In this document: piece after piece, positions 15,839 to 23,528 of the stretch | How the letters are laid out: each line of letters opens with the position of its first letter | Numbering within the stretch: the stretch's first letter is position 1 | Assembly: GCA_016124445.1 (NCBI GenBank) | Contig: WGNR01000009.1 | Coordinates: 1 to 64,000 of the forward strand | DNA from: a bacterium | Lineage (GTDB): Bacteria > Planctomycetota > Planctomycetia > Pirellulales > Pirellulaceae | Length of the DNA: 64,000 bases | Direction of reading: 5' to 3' | The notes under the pieces: model-generated | Told to the model about the DNA's origin: nothing | Databases searched by the model: none | The model's input: only the letters and a program-made list of their open reading frames with translations | Program-made: the position numbers and the translations under genes

Positions 15839-16966
15839 TTAGTAAACACCGACTGTGGTGCTACTGGCAAATCCATGGAACGGGCGAACTCCGCTGACCC
15901 CTTCCCAAGGATAAGTCAGGTAAGGCATTTCGCGTTCCCCTTCGTCTCGTTCCAGGAAGCCTGGGACGAAGAACTCTTTGGTCAGCGTGGTCAGCTTGAC
16001 TCGGCCGGTTTCACCGTAGGGCACCGGCTCGTTCGGATCGTCGAACGAGACCACCTCGGTCACCGCACGCGGCTGAGGAGCATAGTACGAAATCTTGTAG
16101 CCATTCTCTGGCGTGACCGGCTTGCTGCAGGCCAGGCCCATCAGCGTGTTGCCGTAGGTTGGCGTCATGTAGATGCCGCTTTCTTCCGGACCGCCACCGA
16201 ACAGTTCTTCGATGCAGTAACGCGTCCACTGCGGAGTGAACTCGGTACCGCCGCTGAAGATGCCGGTGATACCAGCCTCGGCCAGCGTGGTTCCTTTTTC
16301 TTCCAGGCCCAGGCAAAGCGATTCGATCAGCTTCGGCGTACCGAACATGCACTTCACGTCGTGACCGGCGGTAAGAATGGTGATGGCCTGGTCAATGCAG
16401 TGCTTCTTATACGCTTCCAGTTGATCCATCTGACCCTTCTTGATCAGCTTGATCACCCAGCGTGGGTCGAGGTCGATGCAGAAGCAGATGCCGCCGCGAA
16501 CCTGGGCCAGGTGTTCGACCGCCAACCGCAAGCGGCGTGGGCCCGAAGGACCAAGCATCAGCCAGTTGGATCCTTTCGGGAAGTATTTGTCTGGCAACGT
16601 TTCGCTGAACAGCGAGTAGTCAGTGCGGAAGTCGTCGATTGCGATTCGGCTTTTGGGAATACCGGTGGTGCCGCCGGTCTCGAAGACATAGATCGGCTTA
16701 TCAGCGAAGGCCTTGGGGACCCAGCGACGGACTGGACCGCCACGCAGCCATTCGTCTTCAAACAACGGAAACTTCTTCAAGTCGTCAAAGACTTTGACTT
16801 CGGTCAAAGGATCGAAGTTGAGCTCCTTCTTCTTTTCCAGCCAGAAGGGGCAGCCGGTTGATTCGTGAAAATGCCACTGAACGGTCTCGTAGGTGTGAGC
16901 ATCGAGACGGTCCTTAGCGGCCTTTGCCGCCGCTTCGACTTCCGGGGTTAGCGTGTCGCTTGCCAT
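15839..16966 (-). CDS. LuxE/PaaK-like adenylate-forming acyl-activating enzyme
   Basis: This 375-residue protein resembles acyl-protein synthetase LuxE and phenylacetate-CoA ligase-type enzymes. The phosphate-binding loop is ETGGTTGIPKSR (96-107). IFSGGTEFTPQW, MTPTYGNTLMG and YGETGRVKLTTL follow, the last matching the adenylate-binding A-motif region. It would activate a carboxylic acid as acyl-AMP and pass it to a thiol. It is shorter than standard ANL ligases and seems to lack the usual C-terminal lysine domain, as LuxE does. It is the first gene of a minus-strand run with the LuxC-like reductase and iron ADH, behind a good terminator for the preceding gene, so a promoter probably lies at 16967-17120. 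Confidence 0.75.
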   Translation of the reverse strand: MASDTLTPEVEAAAKAAKDRLDAHTYETVQWHFHESTGCPFWLEKKKELNFDPLTEVKVFDDLKKFPLFEDEWLRGGPVRRWVPKAFADKPIYVFETGGTTGIPKSRIAIDDFRTDYSLFSETLPDKYFPKGSNWLMLGPSGPRRLRLAVEHLAQVRGGICFCIDLDPRWVIKLIKKGQMDQLEAYKKHCIDQAITILTAGHDVKCMFGTPKLIESLCLGLEEKGTTLAEAGITGIFSGGTEFTPQWTRYCIEELFGGGPEESGIYMTPTYGNTLMGLACSKPVTPENGYKISYYAPQPRAVTEVVSFDDPNEPVPYGETGRVKLTTLTKEFFVPGFLERDEGEREMPYLTYPWEGVSGVRPFHGFASSTTVGVY

Positions 16967-17123
16967 GGTTCCAATTCAAGCCAACAAGGGGTGTGGTGAG
17001 AAAGAACTCGCTGCAGGCATCGGTTTGCCTGCCGATCGAGCGGAGGGATTTGTCTTAATTTGGATGGTACCGAGAAAAACTTGTTCTGACAACCTTTGGT
17101 GACTCGACTATTTTTGGCGCAAC

Positions 17124-17152
17124 AAAAAAACCTGCCAAAATAGCAGGTTTTT
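17124..17152 (-). terminator. Rho-independent terminator of the gene at 17187-17651
   Basis: A perfect 10-bp inverted repeat (AAAAACCTGC 17126-17135, GCAGGTTTTT 17143-17152) with a 7-base loop. Read on the minus strand it ends in a run of seven T. It separates the upstream unknown gene from the LuxE-like run. Confidence 0.85.
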
Positions 17153-17186
17153 CGTGATTTGGTTGAGTTGTCGAGGAGCTCAAAAA

Positions 17187-17651
17187 CTAGGTTTTTGACT
17201 TCAAGGGAGCGGCTGGGGCACCCAGTTGTGCCAGCATTTGCAGCACACCATTCAGGTGGGCGATCCGTGGTCCAAAGCGGTCGACAAACTCGCTAAGCAT
17301 GAATTCGCTGTCGATCATGTCTTCCGCCGTGTGGTCGACTTCGCTGGCCAGCGTGTCGAGGAAGTCCGCATGGACCTTGCTGAGGGCTTCGGCTGCCATG
17401 CGGCATTTTTCAGCCAATTCCGGGTGAGCCTTGCGCCATGCGCTAAGCTCTGCAGAACGCTGTTTCTGCGTGTGAACCTGCTGTTGGAGGATCTCTTCCA
17501 ACAATAACGATTGCCGTTCCTGCAACTCGATCATCCGTCGTAGCAGGGCATTCGTTTCTTCCGTGTGGATCGTTTGCTGCATAGGAGATGGGCTGGAGGA
17601 GACGTCGACGTGGGTGAAAAGATTGGACAGATCTTTGGGGTCGAGCGGCAT
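17187..17651 (-). CDS. Unknown soluble coiled-coil protein
   Basis: I do not recognise this 154-residue protein. After MPLDPKDLSNLFTHVDV, a heptad-like stretch runs from about 28 to 60 (ETNALLRRMIELQERQSLLLEEI), followed by a helical domain with SAWRKAHPELAEKCRMAAEAL and SEFMLSEFVDRFGPRIAHLN. It has no signal peptide or membrane span. The ATG at 17651 is preferred; the upstream extension of the open frame is low-quality sequence that crosses a palindrome. The gene is divergent from the gene at 17879 and has its own strong terminator, so it is probably monocistronic. Confidence 0.65.
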   Translation of the reverse strand: MPLDPKDLSNLFTHVDVSSSPSPMQQTIHTEETNALLRRMIELQERQSLLLEEILQQQVHTQKQRSAELSAWRKAHPELAEKCRMAAEALSKVHADFLDTLASEVDHTAEDMIDSEFMLSEFVDRFGPRIAHLNGVLQMLAQLGAPAAPLKSKT

Positions 17652-17725
17652 AGTTGTGTGGTTCTCCGAGAAGGCTAAGTAGGGAATTATAGTCAGGCCT
17701 GCTATCGGATGTCGAGCATTTCCTC

Positions 17726-17759
17726 GGCAGCTCACAACGCTAGCGTTGTGGAAACTGCC
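17726..17759. repeat. Perfect 18-bp palindrome with flanking arms in a divergent promoter region
   Basis: CACAACGCTAGCGTTGTG (17733-17750) is a perfect palindrome and is itself enclosed by GGCAG (17726-17730) and CTGCC (17755-17759). It lies between the start codons of the divergent genes at 17651 and 17879. It could be an operator or a cruciform/REP-like element. No nearby regulator gene is evident. Confidence 0.55.
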
Positions 17760-17878
17760 GTTACGATGGTTAAAGTCCCCCTTTCCGAAACACCGATTCT
17801 TCTCTGTGGGCTGCGCGCCCAAGCTGCCCCCACCTGAGAAACCCACATGTTGATGTAAATGGGCAAGATGGAGTGCCT

Positions 17879-18457
17879 ATGTCGAATCGGAATGAGAAAA
17901 ACGTGCCCACCCTCGGATTCCTGACCGTGGTGGAGCATACCCCTGGGGCATTGTTCGGTGGACTCTTGGTCCTGAACCTCGCCGGACGTCCCCTCGAGTT
18001 TCATTGCACCGCCCCTGTCAAAGCGAATCGAGCACAAGAGATTCTGTATGGACCGACCCTCAGACCTTACCTGTACGGAGAACAGATTGGCGGCGCCCTG
18101 ATTGCGAAAATGAAGACCCCGGCGCTGGCCATCTGTACTGATCAAGAACATGTGCTGGCGCTGCGTGATCAAAGTGAGATGCCTGTTGTGCTGGTGCCCC
18201 CCACTTGCAGCGAGGAAGCTGCTGCCAGCGAGCACTCTGCGGGATACCGTATCGACGCGGCTCAGGTAGCAGTCGCTCCCCCACACATTCGTTCATTCCG
18301 TCTCGGCCAGTATGAAGTTGCCGTCGGTCCTCAACATGCCGCCGATCAACAAACGCTTGAAGGCTTGTGGCAAGAGAAGTTGATCGACCTCGATCTGACC
18401 GAACCGTTCACACGCATTCGTGAAGCGATCGAAGAAGCTCACGGCGTCGGGAAGTAA
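17879..18457 (+). CDS. Unknown protein upstream of the SNF2 ATPase
   Basis: I do not recognise this 192-residue family. It contains TLGFLTVVEHTPGALFGGLLVLNLAGRPLEFHCTAPVKANRAQEILYG, then a central part with DQSEMPVVLVPP and a C-terminal FTRIREAIEEAHGVGK. The start is an ATG with GGAG five bases upstream; an in-frame GTG lies two codons earlier. No signal peptide or membrane span is visible. The 3' end overlaps the 5' part of the SNF2 open frame, or lies 61 bases from a TTG start for that gene. The pair is probably co-transcribed, so it may be an accessory to the ATPase. Confidence 0.7.
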   Translation: MSNRNEKNVPTLGFLTVVEHTPGALFGGLLVLNLAGRPLEFHCTAPVKANRAQEILYGPTLRPYLYGEQIGGALIAKMKTPALAICTDQEHVLALRDQSEMPVVLVPPTCSEEAAASEHSAGYRIDAAQVAVAPPHIRSFRLGQYEVAVGPQHAADQQTLEGLWQEKLIDLDLTEPFTRIREAIEEAHGVGK

Positions 18458-20282
18458 GTCGCGAGAAAGTTGCTTATCATTTTCCGCGAATTGCCCAACA
18501 CCGTACGAGGCCAGAACCTTGACCGAACTTGCCGATATCAACTCGCTCGATCTTAAGATCAAAACCGAGGTCCTGGCCTTGGGCTGGAATCCGGCGCTGA
18601 CCCGAGCACCTCAGATCACGATCACTTCCGAGACCTTTCGTGTTGCCCGTCCCAAAGCTGTTTCTTTGACATGCCAGGGACCGAGCGTTCCGGTGAAGAG
18701 CTTTGTCTTCCCGGAGGCACCTGCGTGGCTTCAGTCATTAGAAAAGAAAGCAGCCGCCAAACGAGCAGTAGCCGATGACGCATCGTCTGAAGGGGAACCA
18801 CCCAGCAAGCCGAAGCCGAGAAAGATCACGCACATTCGACCACCAGGCGACGTGATCAAGCTGGAAGATCGGCTGTACTACTTGCTTCAGCCTTCCCTCG
18901 AATCGTTGGTCTCCAGCGGTGCGCTCGAGTTTCCGTTCGAGCCGTTCCCGTACCAGTTTGAAGGGATCGCGTTTCTCTACCCGCGTCATGCGGCGGTAAT
19001 GGCCGACGAGATGGGCCTGGGCAAGACGATGCAATCGATCAGCACGATGCGGATGCTGCTGCGTGCGGGTGAGATTCGTAGCGTACTGCTGGTCTGCCCT
19101 AAGCCACTCGTTTCCAACTGGAAGCGGGAGTTCAATCTTTGGGCACCCGAGGTCCCGATCAGCGTGATCGAAGGGGACGCGGCCAAGCGAAGTTGGCTGT
19201 GGCGCGACAACCAAACGCCGGTCAAGATTGCCAACTACGAGCTGATGATGCGCGATCAAGAGTTGGTCGGCGAAGAGGGGGGCCTGCACTTTGACCTGGT
19301 CGTTCTGGACGAAGCCCAGCGGATCAAGAACTCGACCAGCACCACCGCCGAGATCGTCCGGGGAATCCCGCGCACGCGCAGCTGGGCGCTGACCGGTACG
19401 CCGATCGAAAACAGCACCGACGACCTGGTCGGTGTGTTTGAGTTCCTGGCTCCTGGTCTTCTGACCAAGGGAATGGATATCAAGTCGATGAGTTCGACTG
19501 CCGGCGAGTACATTATTCGTCGGACCAAAGACCTGGTGATGACCGACATGCCGCCGCGGCTATATCGCGATGCTCAGCTTTATCTTTCGCCGGCCCAACA
19601 AGAGGCTTACGAAATCGCCGAGAAAGAAGGTGTCGTGCGGCTGGAAGACATGGGGCAGGAACTGACGGTGCAGCATGTCTTCGAGTTGGTTTTGCGATTG
19701 AAGCAGATCTGCAACTTCGACCCGCTCACCGGCGAGAGCGCGAAGATGGAACAGTTGAAGGCCGACCTGGAAGAAGTCGCCGCGAGCGGCAAGAAGGCGA
19801 TTCTGTTCAGCCAGTGGACGCGAACGATACAAGAGATTCGCAAGCATGTCGAATCGTTCGGGGTGTTGGAATACCACGGCAAGGTTCCGCACAAGCAGCG
19901 GGAAGGGGTGATCGATCAGTTCAAGAACGATCCGAGCAAGCATGTCATTCTCATGAGCTACGGCGCCGGCAGCGTCGGCTTGAACTTGCAGTTTTGCGAG
20001 TATGTCTTCTTGTTCGATCGCTGGTGGAACCCGGCCATCGAAGACCAGGCCATCAACCGCGCCCACCGCATCGGCGCTGCCGGGGCCGTTACGATCAGCC
20101 GTTACCTGGCCGTGGGCACGATCGAAGAGCGGATCAACAAAGTGCTGGAAGAGAAGCGAGAGCTATTCAACGCATTGTTCAGCGAAACTGGTCAGCCAGC
20201 CAAGATCGGTTTCTCGAAGGACGAGATCTTCGGCTTGTTCGATCTAAGAAGCCCGAAGGGACCGATTCGTTTGGCGGCGTAG
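18420..20282 (+). CDS. SNF2-family DEAD/DEAH-type helicase-like ATPase
   Basis: The protein has up to 620 residues. The Walker A motif is DEMGLGKT (196-203) and motif II is DEAQ in VVLDEAQRIKNSTS. The sequence then gives SWALTGTPIENS (motif III region) and the C-terminal helicase motifs ILMSYGAGSVGLNL and DRWWNPAIEDQAINRAHRIG, all typical of SWI2/SNF2 ATPases that move along duplex DNA. The start is uncertain: the ATG at 18420 overlaps the preceding gene by 38 bases, and a TTG at 18519 would give 587 residues beginning LTELADINSLDLK. A basic linker near 108-140 separates an unrecognised N-terminal domain of about 100 residues from the ATPase. Confidence 0.9.
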   Translation: MKRSKKLTASGSKSRESCLSFSANCPTPYEARTLTELADINSLDLKIKTEVLALGWNPALTRAPQITITSETFRVARPKAVSLTCQGPSVPVKSFVFPEAPAWLQSLEKKAAAKRAVADDASSEGEPPSKPKPRKITHIRPPGDVIKLEDRLYYLLQPSLESLVSSGALEFPFEPFPYQFEGIAFLYPRHAAVMADEMGLGKTMQSISTMRMLLRAGEIRSVLLVCPKPLVSNWKREFNLWAPEVPISVIEGDAAKRSWLWRDNQTPVKIANYELMMRDQELVGEEGGLHFDLVVLDEAQRIKNSTSTTAEIVRGIPRTRSWALTGTPIENSTDDLVGVFEFLAPGLLTKGMDIKSMSSTAGEYIIRRTKDLVMTDMPPRLYRDAQLYLSPAQQEAYEIAEKEGVVRLEDMGQELTVQHVFELVLRLKQICNFDPLTGESAKMEQLKADLEEVAASGKKAILFSQWTRTIQEIRKHVESFGVLEYHGKVPHKQREGVIDQFKNDPSKHVILMSYGAGSVGLNLQFCEYVFLFDRWWNPAIEDQAINRAHRIGAAGAVTISRYLAVGTIEERINKVLEEKRELFNALFSETGQPAKIGFSKDEIFGLFDLRSPKGPIRLAA

Positions 20283-20324
20283 GAATTGGAACCGAGTAGC
20301 CCAGGTTTCCATAAAACAGGTTAG

Positions 20325-20382
20325 CCCAGGTTGCTCGCAACCTGGGGAGGCGAAGCCGAATGGAGTCTTTCAATTCGGCGTA
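20325..20382. repeat. REP-like double stem-loop between convergent genes
   Basis: CCCAGGTTGC TC GCAACCTGGG (20325-20346) is a perfect 10-bp inverted repeat. A second stem, GCCGAAT / ATTCGGC, follows within about 40 bases. The phrase TAGCCCAGGTT also occurs once more just upstream near 20297. The element lies between the convergent SNF2 and membrane-SRPBCC genes and could work as a bidirectional terminator or be a dispersed REP element. Confidence 0.5.
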
Positions 20383-20423
20383 GCCCCAATCTCAAAGCTC
20401 GTTGTTGGGTCGTTCAAACTTTC

Positions 20424-21809
20424 TCACGTATCTTTTGCTTCCGCTTGTTCGCGGATGTGCTCCAGGACGCGGAGGTGGATTCGGTGGACGATCAGGTCGC
20501 TCCAGAGCATCCAGTAGCTTTGCGGGAACATCCGAATCTCGTACCAGGTACGTCCTTCTAAACGCGTCCGTCCGTCGGCCAATTGGATCAGGCGGAACTC
20601 GCCGTGGTTGCTTCGCATGTAGCCGTCCAGGTGGGGCGGATGAATGTCTCGGAAGGGACTCAGTTCGACCAGCGGATCAGGCTGCTCGGTCACGTCGAAA
20701 GCAAGTTGCCGCGGTCGATCCCAGGTCGTGATCGGCTCGACGAATTCTCCCGTGGTGAACTCGCAGTGTCGGACGGCGCCGACCCCTTGACCATCGATGT
20801 GTGCCCGCAGCGGCGATGCCAATCCCAAGCGGAAATACCAAGGCTGCGGCGAATCGATTTCTGGAAAGGAAATGACGCTGTCCCACACGCGTTCAGGCGG
20901 CGCGTTGATCTCGACCGCAGTCATCACGACCGTTTCTCGCGGAGCATTGAAATAGGTTTCGAGACCCGCTACCAGCGGCAGCGTTATCACGAGGGCAGAG
21001 ATGTAAGGAGCCTGGTTTTCATCGGTGGTGGCTTCGGCGATCGTGATCCCGATCAACGAACCGAACAGGCCCAGCGGAAACATCAGCGGAATCGCCATCA
21101 CGATGCAGACGGCCCCCTCCAAGGCGAACAGCAACAAGCACATGGCACCTAAAGCGATCGTGGCTGCGCCGATTCCCAGACTGGCATAGTAAGAACGCCG
21201 TTTTTGGCTGTTGAAAATGTAGCTGCTGGTAGCTCCCATGACGACCGGCGTTCCGATGAATAGCCCGGTGCCATAGCTTTCCATGGCCAGAACACTCAGC
21301 ACGATCATGAGCGCACCAATGCCGAGTCCTACCGAAATCGAAAAGATGACCAAAAGCTCGGTTCGGATTCCCTTTTCCTCCATCTCGTCCATTGGCTCTG
21401 GATCGGTTGACTGGTAGCGAGGATCCGATGGTGCAAAGCACAGCAAACCAATCACGCCCAGGTTGATCAGAGGGATCAAAACCAGCAGTCCGATCCAGGG
21501 CGAAATGCCTTCGGCGTCAACGGCGCGGCGGACGCTCATGTTCAATGCGATCCAGACGAATGGAATCGTCCAGACAAAGATGAACCAGGCAAGCTCCGTG
21601 TGATCGGAAAAGGACGCGGCATGGTAAGAAAACAGCGGACTGATGAATTCCAGCGGCGTGTAGAAATGATCTGTGGCGGCGAGGATGAGGAAGAATTCGA
21701 CCAGGTACTTGAAGCCAGCCAACGTCAAGCCAACGACGGCATAGGGAAGTTGCGGGACGCGTTGATGGAGACCGAACAGCAAGCTTAAGGTGGATGACAA
21801 ACGGGACAT
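20424..21809 (-). CDS. Membrane protein with C-terminal SRPBCC (START-like) domain
   Basis: This 461-residue protein has an N-terminal membrane half with about seven to eight hydrophobic spans: FKYLVEFFLIL, AWFIFVWTIPFVWIALNM and WIGLLVLIPLINLGVIGLL, then a cluster from about 150 to 290. The first part, to about 125, resembles DUF805-type membrane domains. The C-terminal half (about 295-450) reads as a polyketide-cyclase/SRPBCC ligand-binding fold: MTAVEINAPPERVWDSVISFPEI, then RHCEFTTGEFVEPITTWDRPRQLAFDV and RTRLEGRTWYEIRMFPQSYW. This would place a hydrophobic-ligand domain at the membrane face. The ligand is unknown. It is convergent with the SNF2 gene. Confidence 0.7.
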   Translation of the reverse strand: MSRLSSTLSLLFGLHQRVPQLPYAVVGLTLAGFKYLVEFFLILAATDHFYTPLEFISPLFSYHAASFSDHTELAWFIFVWTIPFVWIALNMSVRRAVDAEGISPWIGLLVLIPLINLGVIGLLCFAPSDPRYQSTDPEPMDEMEEKGIRTELLVIFSISVGLGIGALMIVLSVLAMESYGTGLFIGTPVVMGATSSYIFNSQKRRSYYASLGIGAATIALGAMCLLLFALEGAVCIVMAIPLMFPLGLFGSLIGITIAEATTDENQAPYISALVITLPLVAGLETYFNAPRETVVMTAVEINAPPERVWDSVISFPEIDSPQPWYFRLGLASPLRAHIDGQGVGAVRHCEFTTGEFVEPITTWDRPRQLAFDVTEQPDPLVELSPFRDIHPPHLDGYMRSNHGEFRLIQLADGRTRLEGRTWYEIRMFPQSYWMLWSDLIVHRIHLRVLEHIREQAEAKDT

Positions 21810-21961
21810 TCAGGTCTCCAGCAGCGATAGGGGATGTTGATGTATTCCCAACTGCCAGGTTTCTCGAATGACAACCCTCTTTTGCGGAAGATTTATCTCC
21901 CTCTTGGTTACCGCGAAGTCAAGTCGCCGGTTAGCGTGAGGAAGAGGAAGGTAATTGCGCG

Positions 21962-22360
21962 ATGGATAATAAATCGAACGGCAATCGTTCGCCAAAATTA
22001 TGTCCCCATTTTTCGATTGCTGCCTTGATGCAATTAACCGCTGACTGCGCGATCGCCGCAGCGCTGGCGTGGCAAATTGGATACGTGGCTTGCTTCCTGC
22101 TGATGACGGCCTCGTTCGCGTTGACATTTCGCCAAGGTCTCGTGGCGATCCTCATTATGGCCGGACTCGTCTTCGGAGTTTCTACAGGACCACTCTCAAA
22201 TGCCGAGGCTAGTCCAGGGTGGGCGCTGTGCGTGAGCCTGGCAGCGTTATTCTTCTTTGCCCTGGTGCGTATCGTCACTAGGAAAGAGACTTCCAATCCA
22301 GGATCGGCAGATGGCGAAGTGCTGGACGACGAAAGAACGACTGGCTTTGAAGATTCGTAG
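21962..22360 (+). CDS. Small predicted membrane protein
   Basis: Three hydrophobic segments (near 28-50, 57-72 and 85-102: ADCAIAAALAWQIGYVACFLL, LVAILIMAGLVFGVS, ALCVSLAALFFFALVRIV) are followed by a short acidic tail in this 132-residue product. No family is recognised. The opposite strand is also partly open here, but that product lacks ordered features. It is convergent with hpnH, about 40 bases apart, and has no obvious terminator. Confidence 0.5.
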   Translation: MDNKSNGNRSPKLCPHFSIAALMQLTADCAIAAALAWQIGYVACFLLMTASFALTFRQGLVAILIMAGLVFGVSTGPLSNAEASPGWALCVSLAALFFFALVRIVTRKETSNPGSADGEVLDDERTTGFEDS

Positions 22361-22400
22361 CTCGAGGCTTTTTCCTCATTGGCTGACTTTTCTTGCGCAG

Positions 22401-23528
22401 CTAATTCGAGGGCAGCACCGGCAGTTCCATTTCCTTGCGGCCTGGTCTTCGCGGAGACTCCGCTTCGTCGAAGCGTTCGTCCTCTTCGAGTTGCGGAAGC
22501 GGGCGATTGTTTTTCGGCGCACCGAATAGCGTGAGCCGAGCGGTCTTCAGCAAGCCGCTGATGGAAGAAAACGTTTCATTGACCGCGCTTGGTTCGTATC
22601 CGCTGTGGACCATGCAGTTGGCACACTTGGGATTGCCGCTCCCGGTACCGTAGTTGTCCCACTCGACCGCTTCCAGAAGTTCCGCGAACGTTTGGGTATG
22701 CCCTTCATCGACCAGGTAGCATGGCTTTTGCCAGCCGAAGATGTTGTAGGTCGGGTTGCCCCACGGCGTGCATTCCAGGTCGTGGTTGCCTTTCAGAAAC
22801 TCGACGAACAACGGGCTTTGATTGAAACGCCACAGCTTCTTCGGCGCGGAAAGGATCTCGCGAAACAGGCGAAAGGTTTGGTTTCGCTGCAGGAAGTGAT
22901 CCTGGTCTGGGGCTTTCTCGTAGCTGTAGCCTGGCGAGAGCATCATTCCTTCGACGCCCAACTCCATCATCTCGTCGAAGAAGCCGCGGATCCGCTCTGG
23001 TTGGGCCCCGTCGAAGAGCGTGGTGTTGGTTGTGACTCGGAAACCTTGCTTCAGGGCCGCTTTGATCGCGTTGACGGCGATGTCGTAGGTCCCTTCCCGG
23101 CAGACGGCGTGATCGTGCTCTTCGCGCGGGCCATCCATGTGAACCGAGAAGGTCAGGTACTTGCTCGGCTTGAATTGCGGCAGCGCCTTTTCCAGCTTCA
23201 GGGCGTTGGTGCACAGATAGATGTACTTGCACCGCTTCACGAGCCCTTCGACTATCTCAGGCATCTGCGGGTGTAGAAGAGGTTCGCCACCGGGAATCGA
23301 AACGATCGGAGCCCCGCACTCGTCTACCGCGGTGAAGCATTGCTCTGGGGTCAGATTTCGGCGCAGGATCTCGGCCGGGAACTGAATCTTACCGCAGCCG
23401 GCGCAGGCCAGGTTGCAGCGAAACAGCGGTTCGAGCATCAAGACCAGCGGATATCGCTTTCGCCCCAGTAACTTTTGCTTCAGCACGTACGAGGCGACGG
23501 TCCACATCTGCGAAATGGGAACGCTCAT
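22401..23528 (-). CDS. hpnH: Hopanoid radical SAM protein HpnH (adenosylhopane synthase)
   Basis: This 375-residue protein carries the radical SAM motif CNLACAGC (Cys 38, 42, 45), [10 protein letters not shown] and [12 protein letters not shown], with the HpnH-typical N-terminus [20 protein letters not shown]. Known HpnH enzymes add a 5'-deoxyadenosyl radical to diploptene to form adenosylhopane. A C-terminal [11 protein letters not shown] segment is conserved in the family; the last 40 residues are a variable charged tail. Its ATG overlaps the stop of the squalene-hopene cyclase gene (ATGA, 4 bases), so the enzyme that makes hopene and the one that extends it are translationally coupled. Confidence 0.92.
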   Translation of the reverse strand: MSVPISQMWTVASYVLKQKLLGRKRYPLVLMLEPLFRCNLACAGCGKIQFPAEILRRNLTPEQCFTAVDECGAPIVSIPGGEPLLHPQMPEIVEGLVKRCKYIYLCTNALKLEKALPQFKPSKYLTFSVHMDGPREEHDHAVCREGTYDIAVNAIKAALKQGFRVTTNTTLFDGAQPERIRGFFDEMMELGVEGMMLSPGYSYEKAPDQDHFLQRNQTFRLFREILSAPKKLWRFNQSPLFVEFLKGNHDLECTPWGNPTYNIFGWQKPCYLVDEGHTQTFAELLEAVEWDNYGTGSGNPKCANCMVHSGYEPSAVNETFSSISGLLKTARLTLFGAPKNNRPLPQLEEDERFDEAESPRRPGRKEMELPVLPSN

